6,134 bases of DNA from Rhodospirillales bacterium (GTDB taxonomy: Bacteria; Pseudomonadota; Alphaproteobacteria; Rhodospirillales; JAPHTL01), in NCBI GenBank assembly GCA_026193355.1, contig JAPHTL010000103.1, positions 1-6,134 of the forward strand, given 5' to 3'. The position numbers and the translations under genes are program-made. Below the pieces are notes generated by a model that was not told the DNA's origin, searched no databases, and saw only the letters and a list, made by a program, of their open reading frames with translations. Shown here piece by piece: positions 1 to 5,966 of the stretch (its first letter is position 1; each line of letters opens with the position of its first letter).

Positions 1-993
1 CCGCAATCACGGCTGGTCAGTTTCGAAGTATCCATCGGCGGGCACCAGATCACCGAAAACGACCTTCGCAAACTTCTCGACCCGGCGTGGCTCGATGAAC
101 AGCAGCCGCAGGACAGACGGCTGATCCATTCCATTCCGGTCAGTTACGCCATCGATGGCAATCGCGGCGTTCGCGATCCGCGAGGCATGTATGGCGACCG
201 TCTGAGCGTCAACCTGCATTCGGTGACGATCTCCAACAGCACACTTCGCAATCTCGAAACATGCATCGCGCGCTGTCACCTCGGCGTCGAAACGGTGGTC
301 AGTGGGCCCTACGCATCGGGACTGGGCTGTCTGGTGCAGGACGAGATCGATCTGGGTGTGACGGTTATCGATCTGGGCGGCGGCACGACGACGCTGGCGG
401 TTTTCTACGAAGGCGAGGTCGTGCACGTGGATACGGTGCCGGTTGGTGGCGTCCATGTGACCAGCGACATCGCCCGCGGCCTTTCCACCACGCTGAGCGA
501 CGCCGAGCGGATCAAGACCCTTTACGGGAATACCCTGGCATCGCCCTCCGACGATCGCGAGGTAATCAAGGTTCACCTTGTAGGTGAGGATTCCGAGCAC
601 GAGGCGGTGCAGGTGCCGCGTTCGATGCTGGTCGGGATTATCCAGCCGCGCGTCGAAGAGACGTTTGAACTGGTTCGCTCGCGTCTGGAGGCAAGCGGTT
701 TCGACAGGCTGACAGGCCGCCATCTGGTTCTGACCGGCGGGGCGAGCCAGTTGACGGGCGTGCCGGAGATGGCGTCACGGATGCTGGACAAGCAGGTTCG
801 CATTGGTCGCCCGACGGGTATGACCGGACTGGCGGAGGCGACGGACGGGCCGGCCTTTTCGGCCTGCGCAGGGCTTTTGCGATACGCCATGAGCAAGGGC
901 GGGGAACATCTGGCGCCGCTGGATGACCTCCGCAAGAGGGAGCCGATGGGTCCGATGGGCCGGATTGGATCGTGGCTGCGTGAGAATTTCTGA
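1..993 (+). CDS. ftsA: Cell division protein FtsA, 3' part (5' end outside window)
   Basis: FtsA is an actin-like ATPase that binds the FtsZ tail and anchors the Z-ring to the inner face of the cytoplasmic membrane. The frame is open from base 1 and ends with TGA at 991-993, giving 330 residues. FtsA is usually about 410-440 aa, so roughly the first 80-110 residues are missing. Visible family marks, in fragment numbering, are the IPVSYAIDG...DPRGMYG block (about residues 47-66), the phosphate-binding loop DLGGGTTTLAVF (124-135), VTSDIARGL (about 153-161), and the adenosine-binding motif LTGGASQLTGVPEMA (about 244-258). The protein ends in MGRIGSWLRENF, which matches the amphipathic membrane-targeting helix at the FtsA C-terminus, so the 3' end is intact. 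It lies 116 bp upstream of ftsZ on the same strand, the usual order. Nothing looks damaged. Identity is secure. Confidence 0.97.
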   Translation, partial: PQSRLVSFEVSIGGHQITENDLRKLLDPAWLDEQQPQDRRLIHSIPVSYAIDGNRGVRDPRGMYGDRLSVNLHSVTISNSTLRNLETCIARCHLGVETVVSGPYASGLGCLVQDEIDLGVTVIDLGGGTTTLAVFYEGEVVHVDTVPVGGVHVTSDIARGLSTTLSDAERIKTLYGNTLASPSDDREVIKVHLVGEDSEHEAVQVPRSMLVGIIQPRVEETFELVRSRLEASGFDRLTGRHLVLTGGASQLTGVPEMASRMLDKQVRIGRPTGMTGLAEATDGPAFSACAGLLRYAMSKGGEHLAPLDDLRKREPMGPMGRIGSWLRENF

Positions 994-1010
994 GGTTCTA
1001 CGAACGGCGT

Positions 1011-1041
1011 TTGCGTCGCGCCTTGAGCAAAAAGGACGCAA
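1011..1041 (+). repeat. Inverted repeat TTGCGTC/GACGCAA in ftsA-ftsZ spacer
   Basis: TTGCGTC (1011-1017) and GACGCAA (1035-1041) are perfect 7-base inverted arms around a 17-base spacer. In RNA this could form a hairpin just after the ftsA stop; in DNA it could be a dyad binding site. No T-run follows, so it does not read as a terminator. Function is unknown, and chance occurrence is possible. Confidence 0.4.
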
Positions 1042-1046
1042 CCCAG

Positions 1047-1065
1047 GACGAGGGGGGTACTCGTC
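1047..1065 (+). repeat. Hairpin in ftsZ 5' leader
   Basis: GACGAG (1047-1052) pairs perfectly with CTCGTC (1060-1065) around a 7-base G-rich loop. It lies 35 bases before the ftsZ Shine-Dalgarno, so it would not directly block it. There is no T-tract, so it is not an intrinsic terminator. A role as an RNA processing or stability element separating ftsA and ftsZ expression is inference only. Confidence 0.4.
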
Positions 1066-1099
1066 AGAAAGGGCGTTTATGCCTAAGCTGAAGCTACAC

Positions 1100-1104
1100 G
1101 GAGG
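1100..1104 (+). promoter_or_regulatory. Ribosome binding site of ftsZ
   Basis: GGAGG lies 5 bases upstream of the ATG at 1110. This is near-ideal spacing and fixes the ftsZ start. A 9-codon frame (ATG at 1079, peptide MPKLKLHGG) runs through this site and stops at 1106-1108, one base before the ftsZ ATG. It has no evident ribosome site of its own and is not called as a gene. Confidence 0.85.
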
Positions 1105-1109
1105 CTGAC

Positions 1110-2846
1110 ATGAGCATCAATCTGACGATTCCGGGAGCAACCCCGGAATTAAAACCGAAGATCACTGTCGTGGGCGTTGGTGGCGCCGGCGGGAATGCGG
1201 TCAACAACATGATCGAGGCAGGGCTGGAAGGTGTCGATTTTGTCGTCGCCAATACAGATGCCCAGGCCCTGACCATGGCCCGGACAGACCACCGGGTGCA
1301 GCTGGGCCTGAGCATGACTCACGGTCTTGGCGCAGGGTCGCACCCCGATGTGGGCCGCGCCGCTGCGGATGAAGCGCTGGAAGAGATCACAGCCATGCTG
1401 TCAGGCTCCAACATGGTTTTCGTCGCGGCCGGCATGGGCGGCGGCACCGGCACCGGCGCAGCGCCGGTCATTGCCCGCGTCGCGCGTGAACAGGGGATAC
1501 TGACCGTTGGTGTGGTCACCAAGCCGTTCCAGTTCGAAGGCTCCCACCGGATGCGGATTGCGGATGGCGGGATTGAGGAACTGCAACGCTATGTCGATAC
1601 GCTGATCATCATTCCCAATCAGAACCTGTTCAGGGTCGCCAATGAAAAGACGACGTTCGCAGACGCCTTCAAGATGGCCGACGACGTTCTCTATTCGGGT
1701 GTGCGAAGCGTCACCGACCTGATGGTCATGCCCGGCCTGATCAACCTCGACTTCGCCGACGTTCGCGCGGTGATGGCCGAGATGGGCAAGGCGATGATGG
1801 GCACCGGCGAGGCCGAGGGTGACAAGCGGGCGCTGGAGGCTGCCGAATCGGCAATTTCCAATCCGCTTCTTGAGGACACATCGATCAAGGGCGCACATGG
1901 CGTTTTGATCAACATCACTGGCGGCCCGGACATGACACTGTTCGAGGTCGATGAGGCGGCGAACCGCATACGAGACGAGGTGGACGCCGACGCCCATATC
2001 ATCTTCGGCTCGACCTTCGATCCAGTTCTCGAAGGCCGGATCCGTGTCTCCGTCGTGGCGACGGGTATCGATTCGGTCGCAGGGGTGCGGCCTGCGCCGG
2101 TCGTTCTTGACGCATTCACCGGGGCCAATGCCAAGCCCGCCCCGGCGAAGGTTCCCACGCCCAACGCAACGGTCGCCAAACCGGTTCCCATGCCTGCTGT
2201 TGCTGCGGCTGTTGACGCCGAAAATGGGGATGAGGAAACGACGCCTGTCGACGATATCTTTGACGCGGTCATGAAAGCGACCAAGGCCGTCAAACCGGAG
2301 GTCGAAGAGGCCACGAACGAAACGGTGGCCGAAATCGAAACCGAAATCCGCGAGTTCTTTGAAGATGCGGTTGAAGATGTTGCGGTGGCGGAAAACGATG
2401 AAGAGGCGACGGACGTTGCATTGGAGGCCGAAGTGCCGTCCATGGGCGAGCCCCCGGCGCAACCCGAAGAGCCGTTCATCCCGCCGATGCCTGCCGAGGT
2501 CAAGGCCACCAAGGCCCCAACCCGGGACGTCGATCCTTTCCGCGCGACGGACATGATCAACGGCGGTGACGCTACGCAAAAGGCGGAGGAAGCCAAGAAG
2601 GCGAAGAAACGCGCCGGCGGTCTTTTCGGCCTGGTCACCGGTCGTGGAGATGCACCGAAGAAGGAGCCGGAAATGCCGGTTGCCGCGCAACCTGCGCAGC
2701 CGAAGGCGGTTGTCGAGCCCATGCCGACAAGGCAAGGGGAGCAGTTGCCTCTTGGCCCGTCGGCATCGCTCGGCCGGTCGATCGTTTCGGAAGACGAGGA
2801 CGAGTTGCTCGAAATCCCGTCATTCCTGCGACGTCAGGCGAACTAG
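1110..2846 (+). CDS. ftsZ: Cell division protein FtsZ
   Basis: FtsZ is the tubulin-like GTPase that polymerises at midcell into the cytokinetic ring. The product is 578 aa. The globular domain spans about residues 14-324: N-terminal nucleotide-binding loop GVGGAGGNAVNNM (22-34), tubulin signature GGGTGTG (110-116), and T7 synergy loop NLDFADVR (212-219) with catalytic acidic residues D214 and D217. A linker of about 240 residues follows (325-565), rich in Ala, Pro, Glu and Lys; it is much longer than in E. coli, which accounts for the large total length. The C-terminal peptide LEIPSFLRRQAN (567-578) is the conserved site that binds FtsA and other partners and is typical of Alphaproteobacteria. 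The start is fixed by GGAGG 5 bases upstream. It is probably expressed with ftsA, though a separate promoter in the 116-bp spacer cannot be excluded. A strong terminator follows at 2911-2942. Confidence 0.99.
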   Translation: MSINLTIPGATPELKPKITVVGVGGAGGNAVNNMIEAGLEGVDFVVANTDAQALTMARTDHRVQLGLSMTHGLGAGSHPDVGRAAADEALEEITAMLSGSNMVFVAAGMGGGTGTGAAPVIARVAREQGILTVGVVTKPFQFEGSHRMRIADGGIEELQRYVDTLIIIPNQNLFRVANEKTTFADAFKMADDVLYSGVRSVTDLMVMPGLINLDFADVRAVMAEMGKAMMGTGEAEGDKRALEAAESAISNPLLEDTSIKGAHGVLINITGGPDMTLFEVDEAANRIRDEVDADAHIIFGSTFDPVLEGRIRVSVVATGIDSVAGVRPAPVVLDAFTGANAKPAPAKVPTPNATVAKPVPMPAVAAAVDAENGDEETTPVDDIFDAVMKATKAVKPEVEEATNETVAEIETEIREFFEDAVEDVAVAENDEEATDVALEAEVPSMGEPPAQPEEPFIPPMPAEVKATKAPTRDVDPFRATDMINGGDATQKAEEAKKAKKRAGGLFGLVTGRGDAPKKEPEMPVAAQPAQPKAVVEPMPTRQGEQLPLGPSASLGRSIVSEDEDELLEIPSFLRRQAN

Positions 2847-2866
2847 GGCGCGATCCCGCCCTTCTA

Positions 2867-2891
2867 CGCGCCGCCCTGCTCAGGCGGCGTG
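2867..2891 (+). repeat. GC-rich hairpin downstream of ftsZ
   Basis: CGCCGCC (2869-2875) pairs with GGCGGCG (2883-2889) around a 7-base loop. A G-T wobble and one further C-G pair extend the stem to 2867/2891. No T-run follows, so it is not itself a terminator. It sits just before the ftsZ terminator and could protect the transcript 3' end. An alternative pairing exists between GGCGCG (2847-2852) and CGCGCC (2867-2872). Confidence 0.45.
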
Positions 2892-2910
2892 ACCGGGAAT
2901 GTCAGCTTCC

Positions 2911-2942
2911 AGAGGGGGACGCCGTTCGGCGTCCCCCTTTTT
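2911..2942 (+). terminator. Rho-independent terminator of ftsZ
   Basis: GGGGGACGCC (2914-2923) and GGCGTCCCCC (2928-2937) form a perfect 10-bp stem with a GTTC loop; an A-T pair (2913/2938) extends it, and five T residues follow (2938-2942). This is a textbook intrinsic terminator on the plus strand. Read on the minus strand, the stem is followed by CTCTGG rather than a T-run, so it should work poorly for the converging CYTH-CHAD gene, whose own terminator is not obvious. Confidence 0.92.
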
Positions 2943-2981
2943 GTTCACAAGGCAGAAAAAATCGCGATTGTGGGGGCGGCG

Positions 2982-4580
2982 TTATTGTCGCCAGTAAGGC
3001 CGCATACGTGTGAAACTATCCAGCGCCTTGACCGTTTTTTGTTCATGGCGACGCGCGGCGTGTCCGTACCATCCATCAAGCAACCCGGAGACGTAGGCGA
3101 CATCCAGAGCGCCGCCGGTCTGTTTGTCGGCGCCGAGGGATTGAAGGAGCCTTTCCGCCGTGGTCAGGTCGTTGAGGGCGCCGAGGCTGTCTTGCAGGCG
3201 CGCCAGACACTTCAGGTAACGTTTTGAATCCTTTGCGGGGTAGAGCGAGGCGAACAGCTCCGCCGCATAGCGCAGTTTTTTGGTGGAAATTCGCAGCCTG
3301 TGGCGTTCCTCGGGTGTCATCGTGTCGAAACGGCGCGCCAGTTTCTCCACCTTGCTGTGCCGCCGGGCGAGGGTTCTTGCCGCAAAGTCCATCGCCGGAA
3401 TGTCCGCTATGCCCACCGGTTCGGTCGATGCCGACTCCCGCCATGGTTTTTCATGCAGCCAGGCGGCGATATCCAGGACCGCCTCGGCATATGTGGCGGA
3501 CCCAATGCACCTTTGGGCATCGGCGTAGGCGGCGTTCCGACACTGTTCCGCCCTTGCGATGGTTTCCGCTAACACCGGATTGTCGGCCGCCATTTCCTTG
3601 AAGGGGGCAAGGGTTTCGTCGATGAAGATGTCCCAGTCCCGGGCCGGCCCGAGGGCCGCGATCAGCCACTTGAGGTGTCCATCAATGGCGGAAAAAACGT
3701 CATGAGGCGATTGTTTGCGAAAGATCGAGAGAACGGCGCGCATGCGCCGTGCGGCGACCCGCATCTGGTGAACACCCTCATGATGCGTCCGCGAAATGAC
3801 ACAATCGCTGTTGGCGGCAAGGTGCCGGATGCCGCCGACCATGGCCATAGCCAACGCGTCCTCGGCGGAGGCTCCACCGGGCAGCGATACCGGGAACGCT
3901 CTTGCCCACACCGCACCGGCCTTTCCCTGTGCCAGGTCGAACCCTTTTTCCGCCTTGGAGCGAAGGCTGACCCTGACGGGTAATTCCGCGCAGAAACGTT
4001 TCGCCAGATCGAAGATGGCCACGGCAGGGCCATCCGCCAGTTCCAGTTCGATTTCGTTGATCGGCGTTGTAACTGCGCCACTGACGATCTCTCCCCGGTC
4101 AACGGCCAGAATGACATGCCCGCCTGCCGGGTGGCGGAGAGTGCGGGTTGTCCTGCGGAAGCCGGTCTCAAAAACCGGCAGAAGGGCGCGTGCCTCCAGC
4201 TTCAGGCCGCGCAGGGCGGGAACCGCGCGCAGATGCGAAAGGTCCGGGAAGTGGCTCGGAACAACGCTTTCCCATTCCTGCCGGCTGACGGGGGATTCCG
4301 GCGCATGTCGCTTGAGGCATTGAATAAAACGCCGCCCTTCCTTCCTGACCCGCAGGACCATGCCCAGCTTTCGAAGCCGATGATCCTTCGTGTCGAAGTA
4401 AATGGTGCGAAGGATACGGGTCGTTGTGCGGCCTTGCACAAGGGGGCGCAACCAGCGCAGCCGGCCAATTCGCGCCAGATCGTCGGGATCCGCTTCCAGC
4501 TTCACCTCAATCTCGGCGTTGCATTCGGGCCCGCAATCAGCCTTGGCCCGCATATTCAGGATGTCATTTTTGTCTGGCAT
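2982..4580 (-). CDS. CYTH-CHAD domain protein (predicted inorganic triphosphatase / polyphosphate-binding)
   Basis: This 532-aa protein has two recognisable domains. The N-terminal CYTH (triphosphate tunnel metalloenzyme) domain covers about residues 21-218. It shows the signature E23-x-E25-x-K27 (EIEVK), YFDT (61-64), basic tunnel residues R77, R79 and K90, RQEWE (100-104), NEIELEL (175-181) and SKAEKGF (208-214). The CHAD domain follows (about 240-525), an all-helical basic domain with two repeats marked HQMRVAARRMR (271-281) and HRLRISTKKLRY (427-438). CYTH domains of this type hydrolyse inorganic triphosphate (E. coli YgiF has the same architecture), and CHAD domains bind polyphosphate; both roles are inferred here from family membership. 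No signal peptide or membrane segment is seen, so it is probably cytoplasmic. The ATG at 4580 has only a weak upstream GGCGG; Met10 is a less likely alternative start. It converges on ftsZ and diverges from lpxC, so it is transcribed independently of the division cluster. Confidence 0.93.
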   Translation of the reverse strand: MPDKNDILNMRAKADCGPECNAEIEVKLEADPDDLARIGRLRWLRPLVQGRTTTRILRTIYFDTKDHRLRKLGMVLRVRKEGRRFIQCLKRHAPESPVSRQEWESVVPSHFPDLSHLRAVPALRGLKLEARALLPVFETGFRRTTRTLRHPAGGHVILAVDRGEIVSGAVTTPINEIELELADGPAVAIFDLAKRFCAELPVRVSLRSKAEKGFDLAQGKAGAVWARAFPVSLPGGASAEDALAMAMVGGIRHLAANSDCVISRTHHEGVHQMRVAARRMRAVLSIFRKQSPHDVFSAIDGHLKWLIAALGPARDWDIFIDETLAPFKEMAADNPVLAETIARAEQCRNAAYADAQRCIGSATYAEAVLDIAAWLHEKPWRESASTEPVGIADIPAMDFAARTLARRHSKVEKLARRFDTMTPEERHRLRISTKKLRYAAELFASLYPAKDSKRYLKCLARLQDSLGALNDLTTAERLLQSLGADKQTGGALDVAYVSGLLDGWYGHAARRHEQKTVKALDSFTRMRPYWRQ

Positions 4581-4615
4581 CAGTTGTCCGCCAGTTCGCC
4601 CCGCCAGTTAGACAT
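4580..4615 (-). other. Possible 11-codon leader ORF overlapping the CYTH-CHAD start
   Basis: Reading on the minus strand, an ATG at 4615 opens the frame MSNWRGELADN and stops with TGA at 4582-4580. Its last base is the first base of the CYTH-CHAD ATG (TGATG overlap), an arrangement often seen in translational coupling. A further in-frame ATG lies at 4633. Neither has a good ribosome binding site, and so short a frame can arise by chance, so it is recorded as a possibility only. Confidence 0.2.
4588..4609. repeat. Short tandem direct repeat before the CYTH-CHAD start
   Basis: CCGCCAGTT occurs at 4588-4596 and again at 4601-4609, a 13-base period. On the minus strand it reads AACTGGCGG twice, the copy nearer the gene ending 7 bases before the CYTH-CHAD ATG. 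The GGCGG in that copy is the only plausible, though weak, ribosome site, so the duplication also duplicates it. It may be a replication slippage product. Confidence 0.6.
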
Positions 4616-4743
4616 GGTTTCGGACGATAGCATGGAGATCTGGTTTCGCGGAGCGGGTTTGCAGATCGCATGAAGACGCAGGGTGACGAAATTCCGTGGT
4701 GCTTTGTTGTGGGATATTCAACGGCTGATCAATAAGATAGAGA

Positions 4744-4758
4744 TGCATTTCTCATGCA
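4744..4758. repeat. TGCAT-N5-ATGCA dyad
   Basis: TGCAT (4744-4748) and ATGCA (4754-4758) form a short perfect dyad with a 5-base centre, in the AT-rich divergent region. It could be an operator for either flanking gene, or chance. The same bases can also be read as a direct repeat of ATGCA with an 11-base period. Confidence 0.3.
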
Positions 4759-4790
4759 ATGGCTATAAACCTTTAATTAAGCCTATGAAA

Positions 4791-4807
4791 TGTAACATTT
4801 TGTAACA
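4791..4807. repeat. Tandem TGTAACA repeat, candidate regulator site
   Basis: TGTAACA occurs at 4791-4797 and 4801-4807, exactly 10 bases apart, so both copies face the same side of the helix. The downstream copy ends 9 bases before the candidate lpxC -35 box. Direct heptamers with a period of one helical turn, next to a -35 box, are the general pattern of OmpR/PhoB-family activator sites. No specific regulator can be named from sequence alone. Confidence 0.45.
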
Positions 4808-4816
4808 ATGTTTGAT

Positions 4817-4845
4817 TTGAGAGCTTTCCCCGCGCCTGCTACACA
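4817..4845 (+). promoter_or_regulatory. Candidate sigma-70-type promoter of lpxC
   Basis: TTGAGA (4817-4822, five of six consensus bases) is separated by 17 bases from TACACA (4840-4845, a weak -10). Transcription would begin near 4852, leaving a leader of about 155 bases before the ATG at 5007. It is the best-spaced plus-strand pair I found in this region, but the -10 is poor, which would fit dependence on an activator bound at the upstream TGTAACA repeat. Confidence 0.4.
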
Positions 4846-4872
4846 TTTCACCATCGGATTTACAGGTTTGTC

Positions 4873-4917
4873 ATGGGTTCGCCGAGGGGCGGATCGACCT
4901 CCGGCAAGGAGGGGTGA
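4873..4917 (+). other. Possible 14-codon upstream ORF in the lpxC leader
   Basis: An ATG at 4873 opens the frame MGSPRGGSTSGKEG and stops with TGA at 4915-4917. The stop overlaps a GTG at 4914-4916 (GTGA) that is in frame with lpxC. The only upstream ribosome-site-like bases are ACAGG at 4862-4866, which is weak. The frame runs through the hairpin at 4898-4912, so a ribosome translating it would open that hairpin. Translation is unproven, and frames this short occur by chance. Confidence 0.25.
4898..4912 (+). promoter_or_regulatory. Strong Shine-Dalgarno sequestered in a hairpin, lpxC leader
   Basis: AAGGAGG (4906-4912) is the strongest ribosome-binding sequence in the window. Its GGAGG (4908-4912) pairs perfectly with CCTCC (4898-4902) across a 5-base GGCAA loop. 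It precedes GTG 4914 (too close) and ATG 4926 (13 bases, somewhat far), both in frame with lpxC. It may serve an N-terminally extended LpxC or act as a regulatory element, or it may be fortuitous. Confidence 0.45.
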
Positions 4918-4990
4918 CGGACCTGATGACGGACCCAAGGGGAAGCCTCAAGAAACCGCTGAATTCAGAACGGTTTTGGCGGCAGGAAAA

Positions 4991-4996
4991 AGGAAG
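4991..4996 (+). promoter_or_regulatory. Ribosome binding site for the preferred lpxC start
   Basis: AGGAAG lies 10 bases before the ATG at 5007. It is a moderate Shine-Dalgarno at acceptable spacing and supports the canonical short start of lpxC over the in-frame upstream starts at 4914 and 4926. Confidence 0.55.
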
Positions 4997-5006
4997 TCGG
5001 TCGGAC

Positions 5007-5933
5007 ATGCGTCAGAAGACACTGAAGACCTCGATCAGTTGCACGGGTATCTCGCTCCATAGCGGTGAAAAGGTTTCCATGAACCTGTGCCCCGCTGGCA
5101 TCGATCACGGGATCAAGTTCAAGCGGACGGATATCGCGGGTGGTGGAAGCATCATCCCCGCGCGCTGGGATCATGTCGTCGATACCCGCCTCAACACAAC
5201 CCTGGGCAATGACGACGGCGTCACGGTCAGCACCGTGGAACATCTGATGTCTGCGCTGGCGGGATCGAACATCGACAACGCCCTTATCGAAATCAACGGC
5301 CCGGAAGTTCCCATCATGGACGGCAGCGCCGCCCCCTTCATGTTCCTTGTGGAATGCGCCGGGGTTGTCGAGCAGCGCTCTGAACGCCGGGCGATTCGGA
5401 TCGAGAAGCCGATTCGCGTCACCGATGGCGATATTTTCGCCGAATTCATTCCCGATGACGGATTTGTCATCGATTTCGCCATTGATTACAGCGGCACCGT
5501 TATCGACCGTCAGGAAGTTAGCGTTCCGATGGCGGCTGGCGCCTTCAACAACGATGTCGCCCGGGCCCGCACCTTTGGCTTCCTTTCCGAGGTCGAGCAA
5601 TTGCGTGCGGCTGGGCTGGCGCGCGGCGGTTCCCTCGATAACGCCATCGTCATCAGCGGTGACGAGGTGATGAACGAAGACGGCCTTCGCTACGATGACG
5701 AATTCGTCCGCCACAAGGTACTCGACGCGGTTGGCGATCTTTATCTGGCGGGCGCGCCGATCGTCGGCAGGTTCCGGGGCGAATGTTCGGGCCATACGCT
5801 GAACAACCGCCTGCTTCGGGCCATGTTTGCCGATACCGAGGCGTGGAGCGTCGTTCCAGCGAAGGATCTGGATATTTCCTACGCCACAATGCCCGTCGCG
5901 GCGGAAAAGGTTGCGATGGCGGCCACGGCCTGA
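5007..5933 (+). CDS. lpxC: UDP-3-O-acyl-N-acetylglucosamine deacetylase LpxC
   Basis: LpxC is the cytoplasmic zinc amidase that removes the acetyl group from UDP-3-O-acyl-GlcNAc, the committed step of lipid A synthesis. From ATG 5007 the product is 308 aa, matching the usual 300-310. Key motifs are SLHSG (16-20); STVEHL (75-80) with catalytic base E78 and zinc ligand H79, the same numbers as in E. coli; IMDGSAAPF (103-111); ARARTFGF (185-192); DEFVRHKVLDAVGDLYL (231-247) with zinc ligands H236 and D240; and SGHTLNN (261-267) with catalytic H263. The active site is complete. The frame is open further upstream, allowing 335 aa from ATG 4926 or 339 aa from GTG 4914 behind a stronger ribosome site. 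The codons there (AGG, TCA, AGT, CCA, GGA) are unlike those of the body, so 5007 is preferred. The protein ends in a small nonpolar tail (MAATA). An intrinsic terminator follows at 5967. Confidence 0.97.
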   Translation: MRQKTLKTSISCTGISLHSGEKVSMNLCPAGIDHGIKFKRTDIAGGGSIIPARWDHVVDTRLNTTLGNDDGVTVSTVEHLMSALAGSNIDNALIEINGPEVPIMDGSAAPFMFLVECAGVVEQRSERRAIRIEKPIRVTDGDIFAEFIPDDGFVIDFAIDYSGTVIDRQEVSVPMAAGAFNNDVARARTFGFLSEVEQLRAAGLARGGSLDNAIVISGDEVMNEDGLRYDDEFVRHKVLDAVGDLYLAGAPIVGRFRGECSGHTLNNRLLRAMFADTEAWSVVPAKDLDISYATMPVAAEKVAMAATA

Positions 5934-5966
5934 GGCCGATTGCACGGTTATATGCAGGAAACATTG

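Larger units (their letters stand above)
4581..5006. other. Divergent intergenic region between CYTH-CHAD and lpxC
   Basis: This 426-base stretch separates two divergent genes. It is clearly more AT-rich in its middle (about 4710-4830) than the flanking genes, as expected for a promoter region. It holds a short direct repeat near the CYTH-CHAD start, a TGCAT dyad, a tandem TGTAACA repeat, a candidate lpxC promoter, and a roughly 155-base lpxC leader with a hairpin-embedded Shine-Dalgarno. No convincing promoter for the minus-strand gene was found. No protein gene of credible length is supported here. Confidence 0.7.

Noticed and set aside
7..723. 238-aa minus-strand open frame opposite ftsA
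   Set aside because: It is antisense to an unambiguous FtsA coding region, with His/Arg/Asp-rich composition typical of shadow frames.
923..1108. 61-aa plus-strand frame spanning the end of ftsA and the spacer, including the MPKLKLHGG mini-frame
   Set aside because: It overlaps ftsA out of frame, has no recognisable motif, and its late ATG has no ribosome site. The GGAGG inside it clearly serves ftsZ.
1401..2735. Long minus-strand open frames (444 aa and 343 aa) opposite ftsZ
   Set aside because: They mirror the codon structure of a high-GC gene, match no family I recognise, have low-complexity Ser/Ala- or Arg-rich composition, and lie fully inside a certain ftsZ.
2956..2970. AATCGCGATT followed by a T-run on the minus strand as a terminator for the CYTH-CHAD gene
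   Set aside because: The palindrome leaves no room for a stable loop, and the stem would be at most three or four weak pairs.
4773..4780. TTAATTAA as a possible CtrA site
   Set aside because: The CtrA box needs two TTAA halves separated by seven bases; here they are adjacent, and no second half-site lies at the right distance.
4808..5062. 84-aa plus-strand frame overlapping the lpxC leader and 5' end
   Set aside because: It begins upstream of the candidate promoter -35, overlaps lpxC out of frame, and has no recognisable features or ribosome site.
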